Made by a program: the position numbers and the translations under genes
DNA from: Gymnothorax reevesii
Taxonomy: Eukaryota > Chordata > Actinopteri > Anguilliformes > Muraenidae
Length of the DNA stretch: 64,000 nt
Assembly: GCA_029721435.1 (NCBI GenBank)
Contig: CM056582.1
Span: 38,956,611-39,020,610 of the forward strand
Direction of reading: 5' to 3'
Shown: piece after piece, positions 21,385 to 31,635 of the stretch
Position numbering within the stretch: the stretch's first letter is position 1
Layout: the number at the start of each line of letters is the position of its first letter
Notes under the pieces: generated by a model
The model's input: only the letters and a program-made list of their open reading frames with translations
The model's database searches: none
What the model was told of the DNA's origin: nothing

Positions 21385-23339
21385 AACATGCACGCTTTCA
21401 GCCACCCTGGTTCGACCAGCAGTGTCAACAGGCTAAGCGTTTAAAATACAATCTACTGGATAAATTTAGGAAAACGAATATTGAAAACCACTGTAAGCAG
21501 TATCTGCAAGCCAAAAAAGATTTCCGACACTTATGTTGTAAAAAGAAAAAAGATTATGAAGACGCTATTGTGAATGAAATATTTGATGCTGCCAAAAATA
21601 AAGATTGTAGATACTTTTGGAAAGCCATAAAAAGGTATTGTTTTTGTAAAGAAAACTTTGACCAAACCATAACATCTGATGAATGGTACCACCATTTCAA
21701 AAAAACTTCTAACTTGGGATACGAAAAATGATTATGACCATTTTGCTGAACATGTAGATTATTTTAGTTCCCATAATGCTCAGGACTGCGATGACTGAAA
21801 AAGCGCAGATGAATGTCTCGGTTGCGAAATGACTGATGGAGAAATTTTATGTGCAATTGATAGTTTGAAAAGGGGGAAATCTCCAGGTGAAGACGGTATT
21901 CCTGTAGAAGTTTTCAAAGAAGTTAGTTCACTTCTTCTGCCTTATATAAGTTGCGCATTTAACAAAGTGTTAGAGACTGGTATTTTCCCTGATACTTGGA
22001 ATATTGGATTAATTGTACCACTACACAAATCGGGTGATAAGAAAGATCCCTACAACTACAGAGGAATAGTCCTTCTAAATAGTTTGAATCAGATATTTAC
22101 CACTGTTATAGATAATCGCATTAAGTTCTGGATATCCCGCCAGCAGTTACTGTCTGAACACCAAGCTGGTTTCAGAGAAGAACACTCTACTTTAGACCAT
22201 TTTTTTACTTTGAACACTCTTGCCCACAAATATTTACGTAAAAAGGGAGGAAAGTTTTACTGCTTATTTGTGAATTTCTGCAAGGCATTTGATTCTGTAA
22301 ATAGATCCAAACTTATATATGTTATGATGCAATCCGGTGTACGGGTTACTTCAACGTTGATTGAGAAATATGTATGATAACGTAAAGGCTTCAGTTAGAA
22401 TTAGTAAACGTGAGATGACAGATGTATTTAACACATTTTCTGGTGTAAGACAAGGTGGTGTTTTGTCACCTATTTTGTTCTTGTTGTATATCGAAGAACT
22501 TGTCAAAGAAATGTTAACTAACGATTCATGAGGTATCTTTATTAATGAAACAATTTCTGATTTGTCAATACTATTGTTTGCAGATGATGTAGTTATATTT
22601 GCAGACACGGTAGTTAATTTACAACGTAAGGTAAATGTTCTGATGGAATATTGTACAAAATGGGGTCTATCAGTTAACAGTGATAAAACTAAAATTATAG
22701 TATTCAAAAATGGTGGTAAAGTTGCAAAGTATGAAAAATGGTATATTGGCGATACTCAAATAGAAGTTGTGTCATATTATAAATACTTAGGAATTGTATT
22801 TTCATGCAGAAATATTTTCTCTAAAGCTTGCGAAACACTTGCTATGCAGGCAGAAAGAGCACTCCACGTTGTGAAACGTTTTATTTGCAAATTTACAAAT
22901 TTGCCGATTGAGTCTGCAATGAAAATGTTTGACGGCAAGATTCAATCTATTCTTTTATATGGTGCAGAGATTTGGGGGATTAAAAATAACAAGAATATTG
23001 AAAAAGTTCATACTAAATTTTGTAAAAATTTATTTTAAAAACTGGATACAAATCAGCAAATAAAATTATATTGGCGGAATGTGGACGCTTTCCTTAAGTC
23101 ATTAATGCTCGGTGTCGAGTAATCTCATTTTGGATAAGGTTGATTAGACAGCCACTTACGAGGATATCTAGGAATAGTTATGAACTTTTAAAGAAGTTAG
23201 ATGATGTTGGAGATATAAACTGGGTTTCATCTGTACGTGAATTATTATTTCAATGTGGATTTGGCGATGTTTGGATCGCTCAAGATGTGGGCGACAGAAA
23301 TGCATTTCTACAGTTATTTAAGCAGAAATGTAAAGATAT
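21385..23339 (+). pseudogene. LINE 1 ORF2, linker and reverse transcriptase
   Basis: The linker starts PWFDQQCQQAK near 21400 and is rich in Lys. RT proper is open at 21829-22377: KRGKSPGEDGIP, LIVPLHKSGD, NYRGIVLLN, QAGFREEHST and FCKAFDSV, where the usual D of the first catalytic motif is altered (VNFCKAFD instead of VDFxKAFD). A frameshift near 22373 moves GVRQGGVLSP into another frame. FADD, the second catalytic motif, is at 22577-22588. The thumb and connection (NSDKTKIIVF, YYKYLGIVF, LLYGAEIWG) follow to 23037, then a broken stretch up to the Gypsy insertion. Not functional. Confidence 0.85.
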
Positions 23340-23674
23340 AGTAGCGGTCTCGCTACTGAAGGACTGGGACTGAGGCAGGAATAGCGGTTCTCGCATCGCC
23401 CGGGGCGGGCTTCGTTTTATTTGCTGTTTCCTCAAAGCTCCTTAACAGACTCATTTCTTTGACAACACACAACATTAACAACCCTTTCTCACGCTGGCAA
23501 CTCGAGTGAGCCCTCGCTGCGGAGTGCAAGACAAGGGCAACTCAGCCCTCGGATACCCCCCACCCCGGACCTGATTGGCTCTTTCTCCCTCCCCAGGTGC
23601 AGCCAATAGCGATACTCTGCTGTTTTTAAGTATCACTTTAACAGGCAAACACGAACTGGGGCAGGATCGCCACA
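23340..23674 (-). repeat. 3' LTR of Gypsy B
   Basis: It matches the 5' LTR except that it retains about 40 bp (around 23501-23541) flanked by GGCAACTC repeats. The 5' LTR has lost one repeat and the intervening sequence. Confidence 0.9.
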
Positions 23675-23765
23675 TTGCCCCCACATAAGGGGTCACTGTC
23701 CCCGACGACCCCACAACGAACAACCCTCCCAAGCAACAAAACATCAACAATAAAAATAAAAGAAT

Positions 23766-24979
23766 TTACCCCCAAACGAAGTCCCCAAAATGTCCTGGTG
23801 TCCGTCGCTGACGGACAGGCCTGCTGGTCGGCCCAGGCTGCTGTGTCACGGCGCTGGGGGCGGAGATGGCAGCCCAAGGCTGGTAGGGGGCCAGCCTGTC
23901 TTGGTGTAAGACCACCACCCGCCCGGCGTCAGGCATCCGCACCCTGTAGGTCACTTCTCCCAGTCTGTGCAGCACTTCTGCGGGGCCGCGCCAGTGTGGT
24001 TGTAGTTTGGGAGATAGGCCTTTCTGGCGTTTCGAGCAGCAGACCCAGACCTGACTCCCTGAAGAATAAGCTCGCCCGCGGCAACAGTTGTCGTGGTGCC
24101 GTTTTTGGCGAAGGCCCGCAGTTTCCTGAGCCCTCCGAGTGAAGTCGTGTGCCACTTGCATGCGTTCAAAGAGCTGGTGGTAATTGGAAGCCTCACCTAT
24201 CCGGGGCTCCTCCTCAGTGGGGGGGGGTGAACACTAGGTCGACGGGTGTTCGGAGCTCGTGCCCTAGCATCAGTGCGGCAGGAGTGCAGAGGCTGGATTC
24301 CTGCATGGCTGAACGATACGCCCACAGCACCTGCGGTAGATGCTGGTCCCAGTCCCGTTGCTGTTGGCTAGCTAGAGTTGCTAGTTGGGTGGCGAGTGTC
24401 CGGTTGAAGCGCTTTACTCTGAGGGTGAAGGGGAGTGATGCGAGTTTTCACAATGCCCAGGCATTTGCAGACAGCGGCCATTACCTTGGCTTCAAAGTTC
24501 CGCCCCTGGTTACTGTGCTGCTGCCCTGGGACTCCAAACCGGGTGAACATTTCCTCCACTAGGCGGCTGGCCACCGTCTCAATGCTGTGGTCAGGAATAG
24601 CGTACGCCTCGGGCCACTTGGTGAAGTAATCCATCGCCACTAGGACGTACCGGTTGCTAGACTCAGTGGTGGGGAATGGCCCCAGCACATCGACACCCAC
24701 TCTCTCCATGGGCTCTCCCACGACATAGCGCTGCAGCGGGGCGTGTGAAGTCTCGCTAGGACCCTTGTGGGCCGTGCAGGTATCGCAGCAGTGAACGTGA
24801 AGTTCAGCGTCTCGGCAGCAGCTCGGCCAATAGAAATGCTGCTGGAGACGATGCAGGGTCTTGTTGACCCCAAAGTGGGCCGCCCCCACCGAGCAGTGCA
24901 CCAGTCCAAGGATTTGCGAGCGTAATGAGTGAGGCACTAGTAGACGCAGCAGGTCGTTGCCCGGCCAGGAGCTCGCCAC
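23766..24979 (-). pseudogene. Integrase pseudogene of Gypsy B
   Basis: Integrase inserts the cDNA into the host genome. The frame 24979-24368 shows the zinc-binding part (AAHFGVNKT, CCDTC), VDVLGPFP with the first catalytic Asp, and the FGVPGQQHSNQGRNFE box, where the usual Asp is Asn. At LHPQS a short deletion has removed the residues that normally include the catalytic Glu and moved the following region out of register. The C-terminal part (24161-23766) has the PKLQPHWRGP and VTYRV motifs typical of Gypsy integrase C-termini. Two of three catalytic residues are missing, so the enzyme is dead. Confidence 0.85.
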
Positions 24980-25788
24980 CGCTGATACGCCAGCCCGTCT
25001 CGCAGCTCCAGGCTCCCTCGTTGCCCCCAGTACGCCTTAAGCTCCAGCCCCCCAGCCGAGACCTCCGGCCAGGTCGGAAATGCGCCAGCCTCCAGCCAGC
25101 CCCTCACCTGTTGTAGAACAGCATCAGCCTCTTGCGCCTCTCGCACCTGCTGATTTTCCCACAGCAGCCACCCTTCCGCCTCCTCTAGTCCCCGCACCTC
25201 CACCACCTGTGGTTCAGGTTGGTCCCGTTCCTCCATTTTCTGACATGGCTTACAGTTCAGTTCGGCACATGGGCGCCGTGATAGGGCATCAGCATTTCCA
25301 TGTAGACGGCCCGCACGGTGCTCAATTGTAAAGTTGTACTCTTGTAATGTCTCTAACCACCGTGCTACTTGCCCTTCCGGGTTCTTGAACCGCAGGAGCC
25401 ACATGAGTGAGGCGTGATCAGTGTGCAGGCGGTAGGAGGTGCCCTGGAGGTAGGGGCGGAAGTGACGGATGGCTAGGATGACGGCCAGCAGCTCTCGGCG
25501 TGTGACGCAGTAGTTCTTTTCAGTTTGGCTCAGAGCACGACTGTAGTAGGCGATTACACGCTCCCCCTCACCGTCCACCTGTGATAGCACTGCCCCCACG
25601 CCTGTATTGCTAGCGTTAGTGTCCACGATGAAGGGCCGGCAGACATCAGGGTACGCTAGCACTGGGGCCTGAGTGAGGGCTGTCTTGAGCTGTGCGAAGG
25701 CTGCCGCACACTCGTCGGTCCTGTTAAAGGCCTGGTGCTTGTCAGTGAGGTGGTGGAGAGGGCTAGCTATGGTGGCGAAGTCTCGCAT
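24937..25788 (-). pseudogene. RT connection and RNase H of Gypsy B
   Basis: This continues the RT frame after an in-frame TAG. Landmarks are FIVDTNASNTGVGAVLSQ (RNase H first Asp), YYSRALSQTEKNY, CVTRRELLAV, HTDHASLMWL and GNADALSRRP, followed by the spacer leading to integrase. The frame breaks near 24940. This part is absent from the duplicated copy because the duplication starts at 25758. Confidence 0.87.
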
Positions 25789-25797
25789 GTAGCGCCG

Positions 25798-26490
25798 CTA
25801 GTAGCTAGCCAGCCCCAGGAAGCTACGCAGCTCGCCCACGTCCGCCGGTGTTTGCCACTCTGACACTGCAGTTACCTTAACCGGGTCGCTCGCCGCCCCT
25901 CGTTCGCTTACGAGGTGCCCCAGGAAGGCCGTCTCCCTCCGGAGAAGCTGGCACTTCCGGGGATTCAACCGTAACCCAGCCAGTGGAATTGCAGTAAACA
26001 CCTCATTTAGATTCTCGAGGGCTTGCTCAAAGTTGCTGGCGTGCACCAAGAGGTCGTCTAGGTACACGACACAGCGACTTCGAGGGACGGTCGACAGCAC
26101 TCTTTCCATGAGCCGTTCAAAGGTCGCCGGAGCGTTGCAAAGGCCGAACGGCATTACCCGAAAATGCCACAATCCACCCCCTATGCTGAAGGCAGTCTTA
26201 CCTTTAGCACTAGGAGCTAGCCTTACTTGCCAGTATCCACTGCAGAGGTCCAGCGAGCTGAGCCAACTGGACCCCGCGATGTGGTCTAGCGCTTCGTCAA
26301 TGCGTGGTAGAGGATAGGCGTCTGTACGGGTAACGGCATTAGGTTGCCGATAGTCAACACAAAACCGCCACTCTCCATTTTTTTTACGCACCAGTACAGC
26401 AAGTGCCACCCACGGGCTGCCTGAGGGCTCTATGACACCAGCTGCAGCCATCTCTCTCACCTTCTCCTCCGCTACCAGCCGCTTGGACAA
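25798..26490 (-). pseudogene. Reverse transcriptase of Gypsy B (copy 1)
   Basis: The RT palm and fingers are well preserved. Motifs include GEWRFCVDYRQPNAVT, PLPRIDEALD, LDLCSGYWQV, FRVMPFGLCNAPATF and VVYLDDLLVH, which has the YxDD-type catalytic pair, then the connection to FLGLASY. It ends at an in-frame TAG (about 25797) that directly precedes the next segment in the same frame. Upstream, a duplicated 10-bp block (GCGAATAGGT) at about 26512-26531 disrupts the link to Gag. Confidence 0.87.
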
Positions 26491-26618
26491 TGATAACTGA
26501 TGGGGGCGCAGGCGAATAGGTGCGAATAGGCATCACCAGTGTCAATGGTGTGCTGCACCAAATCTGTCTGCGTGCATTCCTCATCGCGCACTGCGAAAAG
26601 GTCCACGTTATCAGTCAA

Positions 26619-28130
26619 CTAGCGGTACAGTTGCTGGCACTGAGAAGGGGCGAGTCCACTGCAGCTGCGTCGCCATAGCTCGCGGACGGCCTCAGCCGTC
26701 TCGGCTGAGGGTGAGGCAGGGCATGAAGAAGGAGACTGGCGGACGTTGGCGGGGCTGCTCCCGGGGCCGGCACGCTGGATAGGGGGCCGGCTAGCGTGCT
26801 GCATGGGCGCTGGTGGGCTAGCTAGCAGGTCGGCGGGGGGCCGTGTGTTGGCTGTGTAGGCCCGGTGAGCTCTTCTTGCCGCCCGCTTTCTTTTTGCAGC
26901 TCGGTGCAATGGAACTGTGGTTTGGCCGTCCAGTCGGCAGTCTAGGTACAGCCCACCGGCTGCACCTAGCCGGCCCACCCGCGGTAACGCACCTTGCTCA
27001 TCCGCCCTAAAAAGGGCAGAAAGGGAATTTTGCTCGTCCGCCCTTACAAGGGCAGAACGGAACTTTTGCTCATCCGCCCTCACAAGGGCAGTATGATGTT
27101 CAGCTGGAGGTGAGGGTGGGGCCGGGCTAGGTTCAGGTTCTGCAGGCTGCACACAACTGGGGAGGATGGCTACTGGGGGCGGCGGGCAAACTCACAGCTC
27201 CGCCCCCGACTCTGGGAGCTGGGGCTCCCTTGGCTTTGGGGCTGGCGCTGTGCAGTCCCGTGCAATATGGCCCCTCTCGTCGCACCGGAAACACCGCCGC
27301 TCGTCACGGCGGTTGCGGCGATGTTGTTGTGCCTGACTGGGGGTGTGAGCCTGCCTCACTTGCTCCTCTTCCTCTTCCGGAGCCACTTTGCGTATTTGTA
27401 GGCGTGACTCCCATGGGCTTGTCGCCGTCACTTCCTTCATGAAGTCTTCTACTCTTTCGGCCTGTAGAAGGGCTTCATTGAGCGTCTAGGGCGTGGTCAG
27501 CATAACGTGGTGCCTCAGTTGTTCTGGGGTGAGAGCCTGCAGGAAGCTGTGCAGCGCTAGCTCATCTTGCTCACGCGTCCCGAATGTGGGGTAGCCTTGG
27601 TGGGCGTGGAAGCGCAGGTCGACGGCTACGGCCCCCCACTGTTCCCCCGTTTGGCGGCGGCGAAGAAGCAGCTTCTGGCGGTGTAGCCGGGTGGACTGGA
27701 GCTGCCCGTATCGCCTTTCTAACGCTTTGGTTAGCGAAGCTAGGCTAGTCTGTTCAGTTGGGTCGAGATCGAGTAGCGTTTGAAGTGCTGGATCTTCCAG
27801 GGCTAGCGCCAGATAGGTTGCTGCCTCGCCGTCCGTCCACCCACAGCACTGGGCCGCCAGTAGCAGCTGAGCCTGGTAGGGCTCCCAGGGCGCTGTGCCG
27901 CTAAACCGGGGTAGCTTCACTCCCTTCCGTGGTTCCGGCGCCCCCTCTCTCTCAGCTGCCGCCGTCGCTGCTGCTGTAGGAGCTCGTGCGGGACGAGGTT
28001 CGCACCTTCCCTCCGGTGTACACAGCCCTTTTGTTTGGCTCCTGCTCCCCGCGGCTCTGTCCGCTTTCGCATGCAGCCCCGTCTTCAGGTCTCCCTTGAG
28101 GCGTGCGATCTCACGACGGATTTCTTCGAA
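26619..28130 (-). pseudogene. Gag of Gypsy B (copy 1)
   Basis: The structural polyprotein lies in one frame with a TAG near 27487 and a TGA near 27190. The N-terminal open part (to 27486) includes a capsid-like region with PRFSGTAPWEPYQAQL and a helical segment rich in Gln and Leu. The nucleocapsid zinc knuckle CFRCDERGHIARDC lies near 27270-27311 (C-x2-C-x4-H-x4-C). Beyond it, a Pro/Ala-rich linker to 26619 contains three tandem copies of a short unit (ALVRADEQ-like) and the expected protease area, in which I see no convincing D-T/S-G. Confidence 0.82.
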
Positions 28131-28147
28131 TCCCACTTCTGACACCA
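28131..28147 (-). promoter_or_regulatory. Primer-binding site of Gypsy B (tRNA-Leu type)
   Basis: On the - strand it reads TGGTGTCAGAAGTGGGA, complementary to the 3' end of vertebrate tRNA-Leu. It lies one base after the 5' LTR. Confidence 0.75.
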
Positions 28148-28148
28148 A

Positions 28149-28448
28149 TGTAGTGGTCTCGCTACTGAAGGACTGGGACTGAGGCAGGAATAGCGGTTCT
28201 CGCATCGCCCTGGGCGGGCTTTGTTTTATTTGCTGGGCCGTTTCCTCAAAGCTCCCCAACAGACTCATTTCTTTGACAACACAAAACATTAACAACACTT
28301 TCTCATGCTGGCAACTCAGCCCTCGGATACCCCCCACCCCGGACCTGATTGGCTCTTTCTCCCTCCCCAGGTGCAGCCAATAGCGATACTCCGCTGTTTT
28401 TAAGTTTCACTTTAACTGGCAAACACGAACTGGGGCAGGATCGCCACA
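28149..28448 (-). repeat. 5' LTR of Gypsy B
   Basis: Starts TGTGGCGATCC and ends CTACA on the - strand. It is shorter than the 3' LTR by a deletion between GGCAACTC repeats. Confidence 0.9.
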
Positions 28449-28889
28449 ATATTTACCAACAGGAATGGTTAAATGATGTACGTTCTTCAAGTAGTATTAG
28501 TTATTATTCTGACTTCAAAATATATATCAAACCTGAATTGTATTTATCTTCTTTGCCAACTCACTTGCGTAGTACTGTAACCATGTTTAGATGTAATGGG
28601 CAAAATTTTAAGATAAAAGTTGCAAGATTTTCCAAACAACCACTTGATGAAATTACCTCATGGATTTATTGTAACTTAACAGAAGATGAATATCATGTAC
28701 TTCTAGAATGCCCTCAATATTCAGCTCTAAGAAATAAGTTCCTGCCTTTATATCTATGTAGACAACCAACAAGAGAAAAGGTCATTACTATTTTAACAAC
28801 AGATGATGTGAACTTAATATATAAAACAGCATTATTTACATGTATATCTCAATTACAGCCTGCAAGCTCATTCGTTCTTAGGCGATAAT
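28449..28889 (+). pseudogene. LINE 1 ORF2 C-terminal end (copy 1)
   Basis: This resumes the LINE frame after the Gypsy insertion: IYQQEWLNDVRSSSSISYY, followed by a C-terminal domain with the CNLTEDEYHVLLECPQY zinc-finger-like segment (Cys, His, Cys) that ends many LINE RT proteins. The stop codon TAA at 28887-28889 lies exactly in the centre of an 83-bp palindrome. Confidence 0.83.
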
Positions 28890-28928
28890 CGCCTAAGAAC
28901 GAATGAGCTTGCAGGCTGTAATTGAGAT
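28846..28928. repeat. Perfect palindrome, 41-bp arms, 1-bp centre
   Basis: The left arm 28846-28886 and right arm 28888-28928 are exact reverse complements around a single A. The centre reads GGCGAT-A-ATCGCC. It sits over the LINE stop codon. Confidence 0.97.
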
Positions 28929-29089
28929 TGATATTGTTTGTTTGTATATGTTGTCTATGCGGTACTACATGGTAGCGCTGGTACTATTTATAGGTACTTT
29001 ACACTGTACTCTTGGCCTTCGGGTCTTATATACGAATAAATAGAGCAAAGCAAAGTAATTACATTATATTCAATTCTATATGTGGTATA

Positions 29090-29304
29090 AAAAAGTGTTC
29101 CCCAACCCTCTCCTGGACGCCCTCCTGTCCTGCTTGTTTTAGATCTCTCCCTGCTCCAGCACAGGTGATTCAAATGATCAGGCTGTCATCAATCAGCTTT
29201 AGGGGGTGATTAACGAGCTGATCATTTGAATCACCTGTGCTGAAGCAGGGAGAAATCTAAAGCATGCAGGACAGGTGGGCCTCCAGGAGAGATTTTGGGG
29301 AACA
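29090..29304. mobile_element. hAT-type MITE, 215 bp
   Basis: Flanked by the 8-bp direct repeat GTGGTATA (29082-29089 and 29305-29312), the length expected of hAT. The arms (GTTCCCCAACCCTCTCC, CTGTCCTGC, TCACCTGTGCT and complements) pair almost throughout. This is a common fish MITE type. Confidence 0.85.
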
Positions 29305-29368
29305 GTGGTATAAAATAAAATGCCCTCGTAAGGTCTGACAAACTACCATTAAGACAGTAGTAGTAAAG

Positions 29369-29481
29369 CATACCATACCATACCATACCATACCATACCA
29401 TAACATAACATAACATAACATAACATAACATAACATAACATAACATAACATAACATAACATAACATAACATAACATAACAT
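29369..29481. repeat. Pentanucleotide microsatellite (CATAC)n(CATAA)n
   Basis: A few CATAC units are followed by many CATAA units. On the - strand it is (TTATG)n directly after the 3' end of LINE 2, so it is likely that LINE's tail repeat. It is 15 bp longer than its duplicate at 37302-37399. Confidence 0.93.
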
Positions 29482-29567
29482 GAATGGCAAAAAAAGGCCT
29501 TTCAGCCCAACTACGCTCAGCAGTTTCTTTATACTATTGTGAATATATCCCTTCAGATACTCAATGG

Positions 29568-31394
29568 GCTCTAATTTCCTGGCGCAGCGAAGGTGGCGAA
29601 GCGTGGCACAGCCCACGCAGTGGTAATTTCGCCCGGCGCAGCCCGCGCAATGGTAATTTCGTGAGGTGCAACACCGTGCGCAGACAAACATGCGCCGAGA
29701 TGGGTGTGGCGGCATAGTAGGGGGTAGAAAAGGGGGGTTTTTTTCGTAGAAAAAGTCTTCGCTGCAGTTGCGCAGAAAGCTCGCCAGCTCCAACCTGGTT
29801 CACTTCCTGTGCAGTGGTAATTTGCTGTGCGCACACGTCACCGAAACCTCACAGGCAGGTTTCCAGAATGTCAGGCACATTTCAATACAGTCAATAATTA
29901 CAGCAACCACAGTTTAATGTAACTATCTGAATCAGCACATAAATTATAGTATCCATATCGATTGTCCTGATGTCAGATCAAAGGCGGCTGGCACGCGTGA
30001 TGGAAACTCGACCTGACTTAATCAACGCAACTGAATCAATGATGCAAATTAACGACTTCACACCTTTCTCAGCCAACCACAAACTGCCTCGGCATCAGGC
30101 AGTGCGTATATAATGCTTCCGCTCCATGCTCGATAAAAGCCGCTTGCACACTGGACGCGAAACAAATTTTTTGCACGACTGATTACAGTCAAAGTCAATG
30201 CAAAGAGCTATCGACTTTTCTTGGTCTTTTTATTCGTCTGTTTTCTTCCTTTGAAGATAGTCAACAGTCTTTATTCGGCCTTTCCATTAGTCAGATGGAT
30301 CGAACAGATTCACGCTTTATTTCCACAGCAGAGATAATATAGTGTTTGCAATCAGGTAGCAAATCAATTTCATGACCATTGACAGTGTGAAGAAATTATC
30401 GCATGCACGATCAAGACTGTCCGACGCGAAATGCAAAATACTCCATGTCCGGCACCCAGCAAAAAATAGAAGTATTGATATGAGAACAGATTTATAACGG
30501 AATAAAGAATAAAAATACATATACATCACCAACCAACAGAACATCCAAAAAAGATGACCCGCAGATAAATTAATCGCAGTGTTCGTTGGATGATCTGTTG
30601 TTAAAATGTTTCTTTTAATTCTTTATTTCGTTGTCAATCTGTTCTAATCGTCCTTTTTTTTTGGCTGTCAGACACGGAGGCATTGTACATTGTCTCGCGC
30701 CAATGCGACTCACTTTATTGAACAGAGCTTAAACGGAAACGTTGATTGAAATTCTCTGTACTCATCTTGAAGAACTGAGCCCTCTTATCAAAACATTCAT
30801 GTTTCATATCTAAAAGAGTCAGTAGGTTTGAAGAAATTAAAAACAATAATAGACTGTCGGACACGGAGATATATTAAAACCCTGTCAGATTTTCGGACAC
30901 AAGACACCGCTGTCAACGCAATCTGTTGAGGGAAAAATTCGTTTCGCGTCCAGTGTGCAAGCGGCTTAATAGTAGGCTGCTATTATTGTCACTTAGGTTT
31001 TATCGGTTTTAATGGGGGAAAGGAATACAGCCTGATTGCTATGATCTCGTACTGAGTTAAGATCACAAATTGAAAATAAATGTGTAACGTATCTTGCATT
31101 GTTGTCCATGCATGTTAATCCCAAAATTTTAAGCAGCAACAGGCTGGAATAATAGGAACACGCTATCCATCGTTTCTCTTACCAATGAGCAATATTTGAC
31201 TCGGCTGTGTTATACCCAAACATGCCTTCTTTGCCAACTTGTGCTGGAAGGAGGGACAGAGGCGGGACAGAGGAGTACTTGCGCCAGGCTACACCGGGCA
31301 CGGAATTGCAACATACGCCTGGACACACCCCGTTGGCGCAGCGCACCCCCCATTCGCCGCGCCTGCGCCTGGTCTACGAAATTAGAGCCCAAAG
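29568..31394. mobile_element. Family D DNA element, copy 2, inserted in LINE 2
   Basis: GGGCTCTAATTTC at the left and GAAATTAGAGCCC at the right are inverted. The direct repeat ACTCAATGG (29559-29567 and 31395-31403) flanks the element and reconstitutes LINE 2 sequence when counted once. The 8-9-bp duplication fits hAT or MuDR-type integration. Subterminal GTGGTAATTTCG-like boxes repeat at the left, and GC-rich CGCAG/GCGCC boxes lie at both ends. A TAA-type MITE is nested at 30138-30966. No transposase. Confidence 0.75.
30138..30966. mobile_element. TAA-type MITE nested in family D (copy 2)
   Basis: Same family as 4890-5734 (AGCCGCTTGCACACTGGAC termini). The right flank is TAA and the left flank reads AAA. 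Its position inside family D is the same as in the first copy, so the nesting predates spread of family D. Confidence 0.7.
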
Positions 31395-31635
31395 ACTCAA
31401 TGGTATCTAGCTTTAAGTCAAGCCTGCTCTTGAAAACCCCCAAGGTCTCTGCCTCAACAATATGGTCAAGCAAGCTATTCCACATTAAAATTAATCTTTG
31501 GGTGAAGAAATATTTCTGAATATCAGTGCTAAATTTATCTTTGGTCAACTTCCATTTGTGTGCACATCCAGTTCTACTCACAACACTTAGTCGAAGGAAT
31601 CCTACATAATTCACTTTGTTAATCCCTTTAACATA

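Larger units (their letters stand above)
23340..28448 (-). mobile_element. Ty3/Gypsy retrotransposon B, two LTRs, decayed
   Basis: LTRs lie at 23340-23674 (3') and 28149-28448 (5'), and the insertion is flanked by ATAT on both sides within LINE 1. A tRNA-Leu-type primer-binding site adjoins the 5' LTR. The order on the - strand is Gag with a CCHC knuckle, RT, RNase H, integrase, then the 3' LTR, the standard Ty3/Gypsy order. No env frame. Stops, a 10-bp duplication and an integrase deletion inactivate it. It is more GC-rich than its surroundings. Confidence 0.9.
16045..29080 (+). mobile_element. APE-type LINE (LINE 1), split by three insertions
   Basis: A full two-ORF non-LTR retrotransposon can be followed through its interruptions: ORF1 (16145-17160), apurinic-type endonuclease (17200-18230), linker and RT (21385-23339), C-terminal domain (28449-28889) and 3' UTR (to about 29080). 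Breaks are a probable solo LTR (18254-19021), a DNA transposon (19170-21350, AGAT duplication) and a Ty3/Gypsy element (23340-28448, ATAT duplication). The frame on either side of the Gypsy insertion rejoins when the duplicated ATAT is counted once. An RRM-type ORF1 plus a 2A-like motif suggests the CR1/L2 side of the LINE tree, but I cannot fix the clade. Confidence 0.85.

Noticed and set aside
23675..25331. Several + strand frames of 80-155 codons across Gypsy B
   Set aside because: They are antisense shadows of the GC-rich integrase and RNase H regions, with no motif of their own.
28122..28147. Sequence matching the 3' half of a tRNA-Leu (TCGAATCCCACTTCTGACACCA)
   Set aside because: There is no cloverleaf upstream. 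Its position next to an LTR shows it is a primer-binding site.
29231..29793. - strand frames with MLCYVMLCYVMLC repeats, suggestive of a membrane protein
   Set aside because: They are translations of the pentanucleotide microsatellite and of non-coding LINE and MITE sequence next to it.
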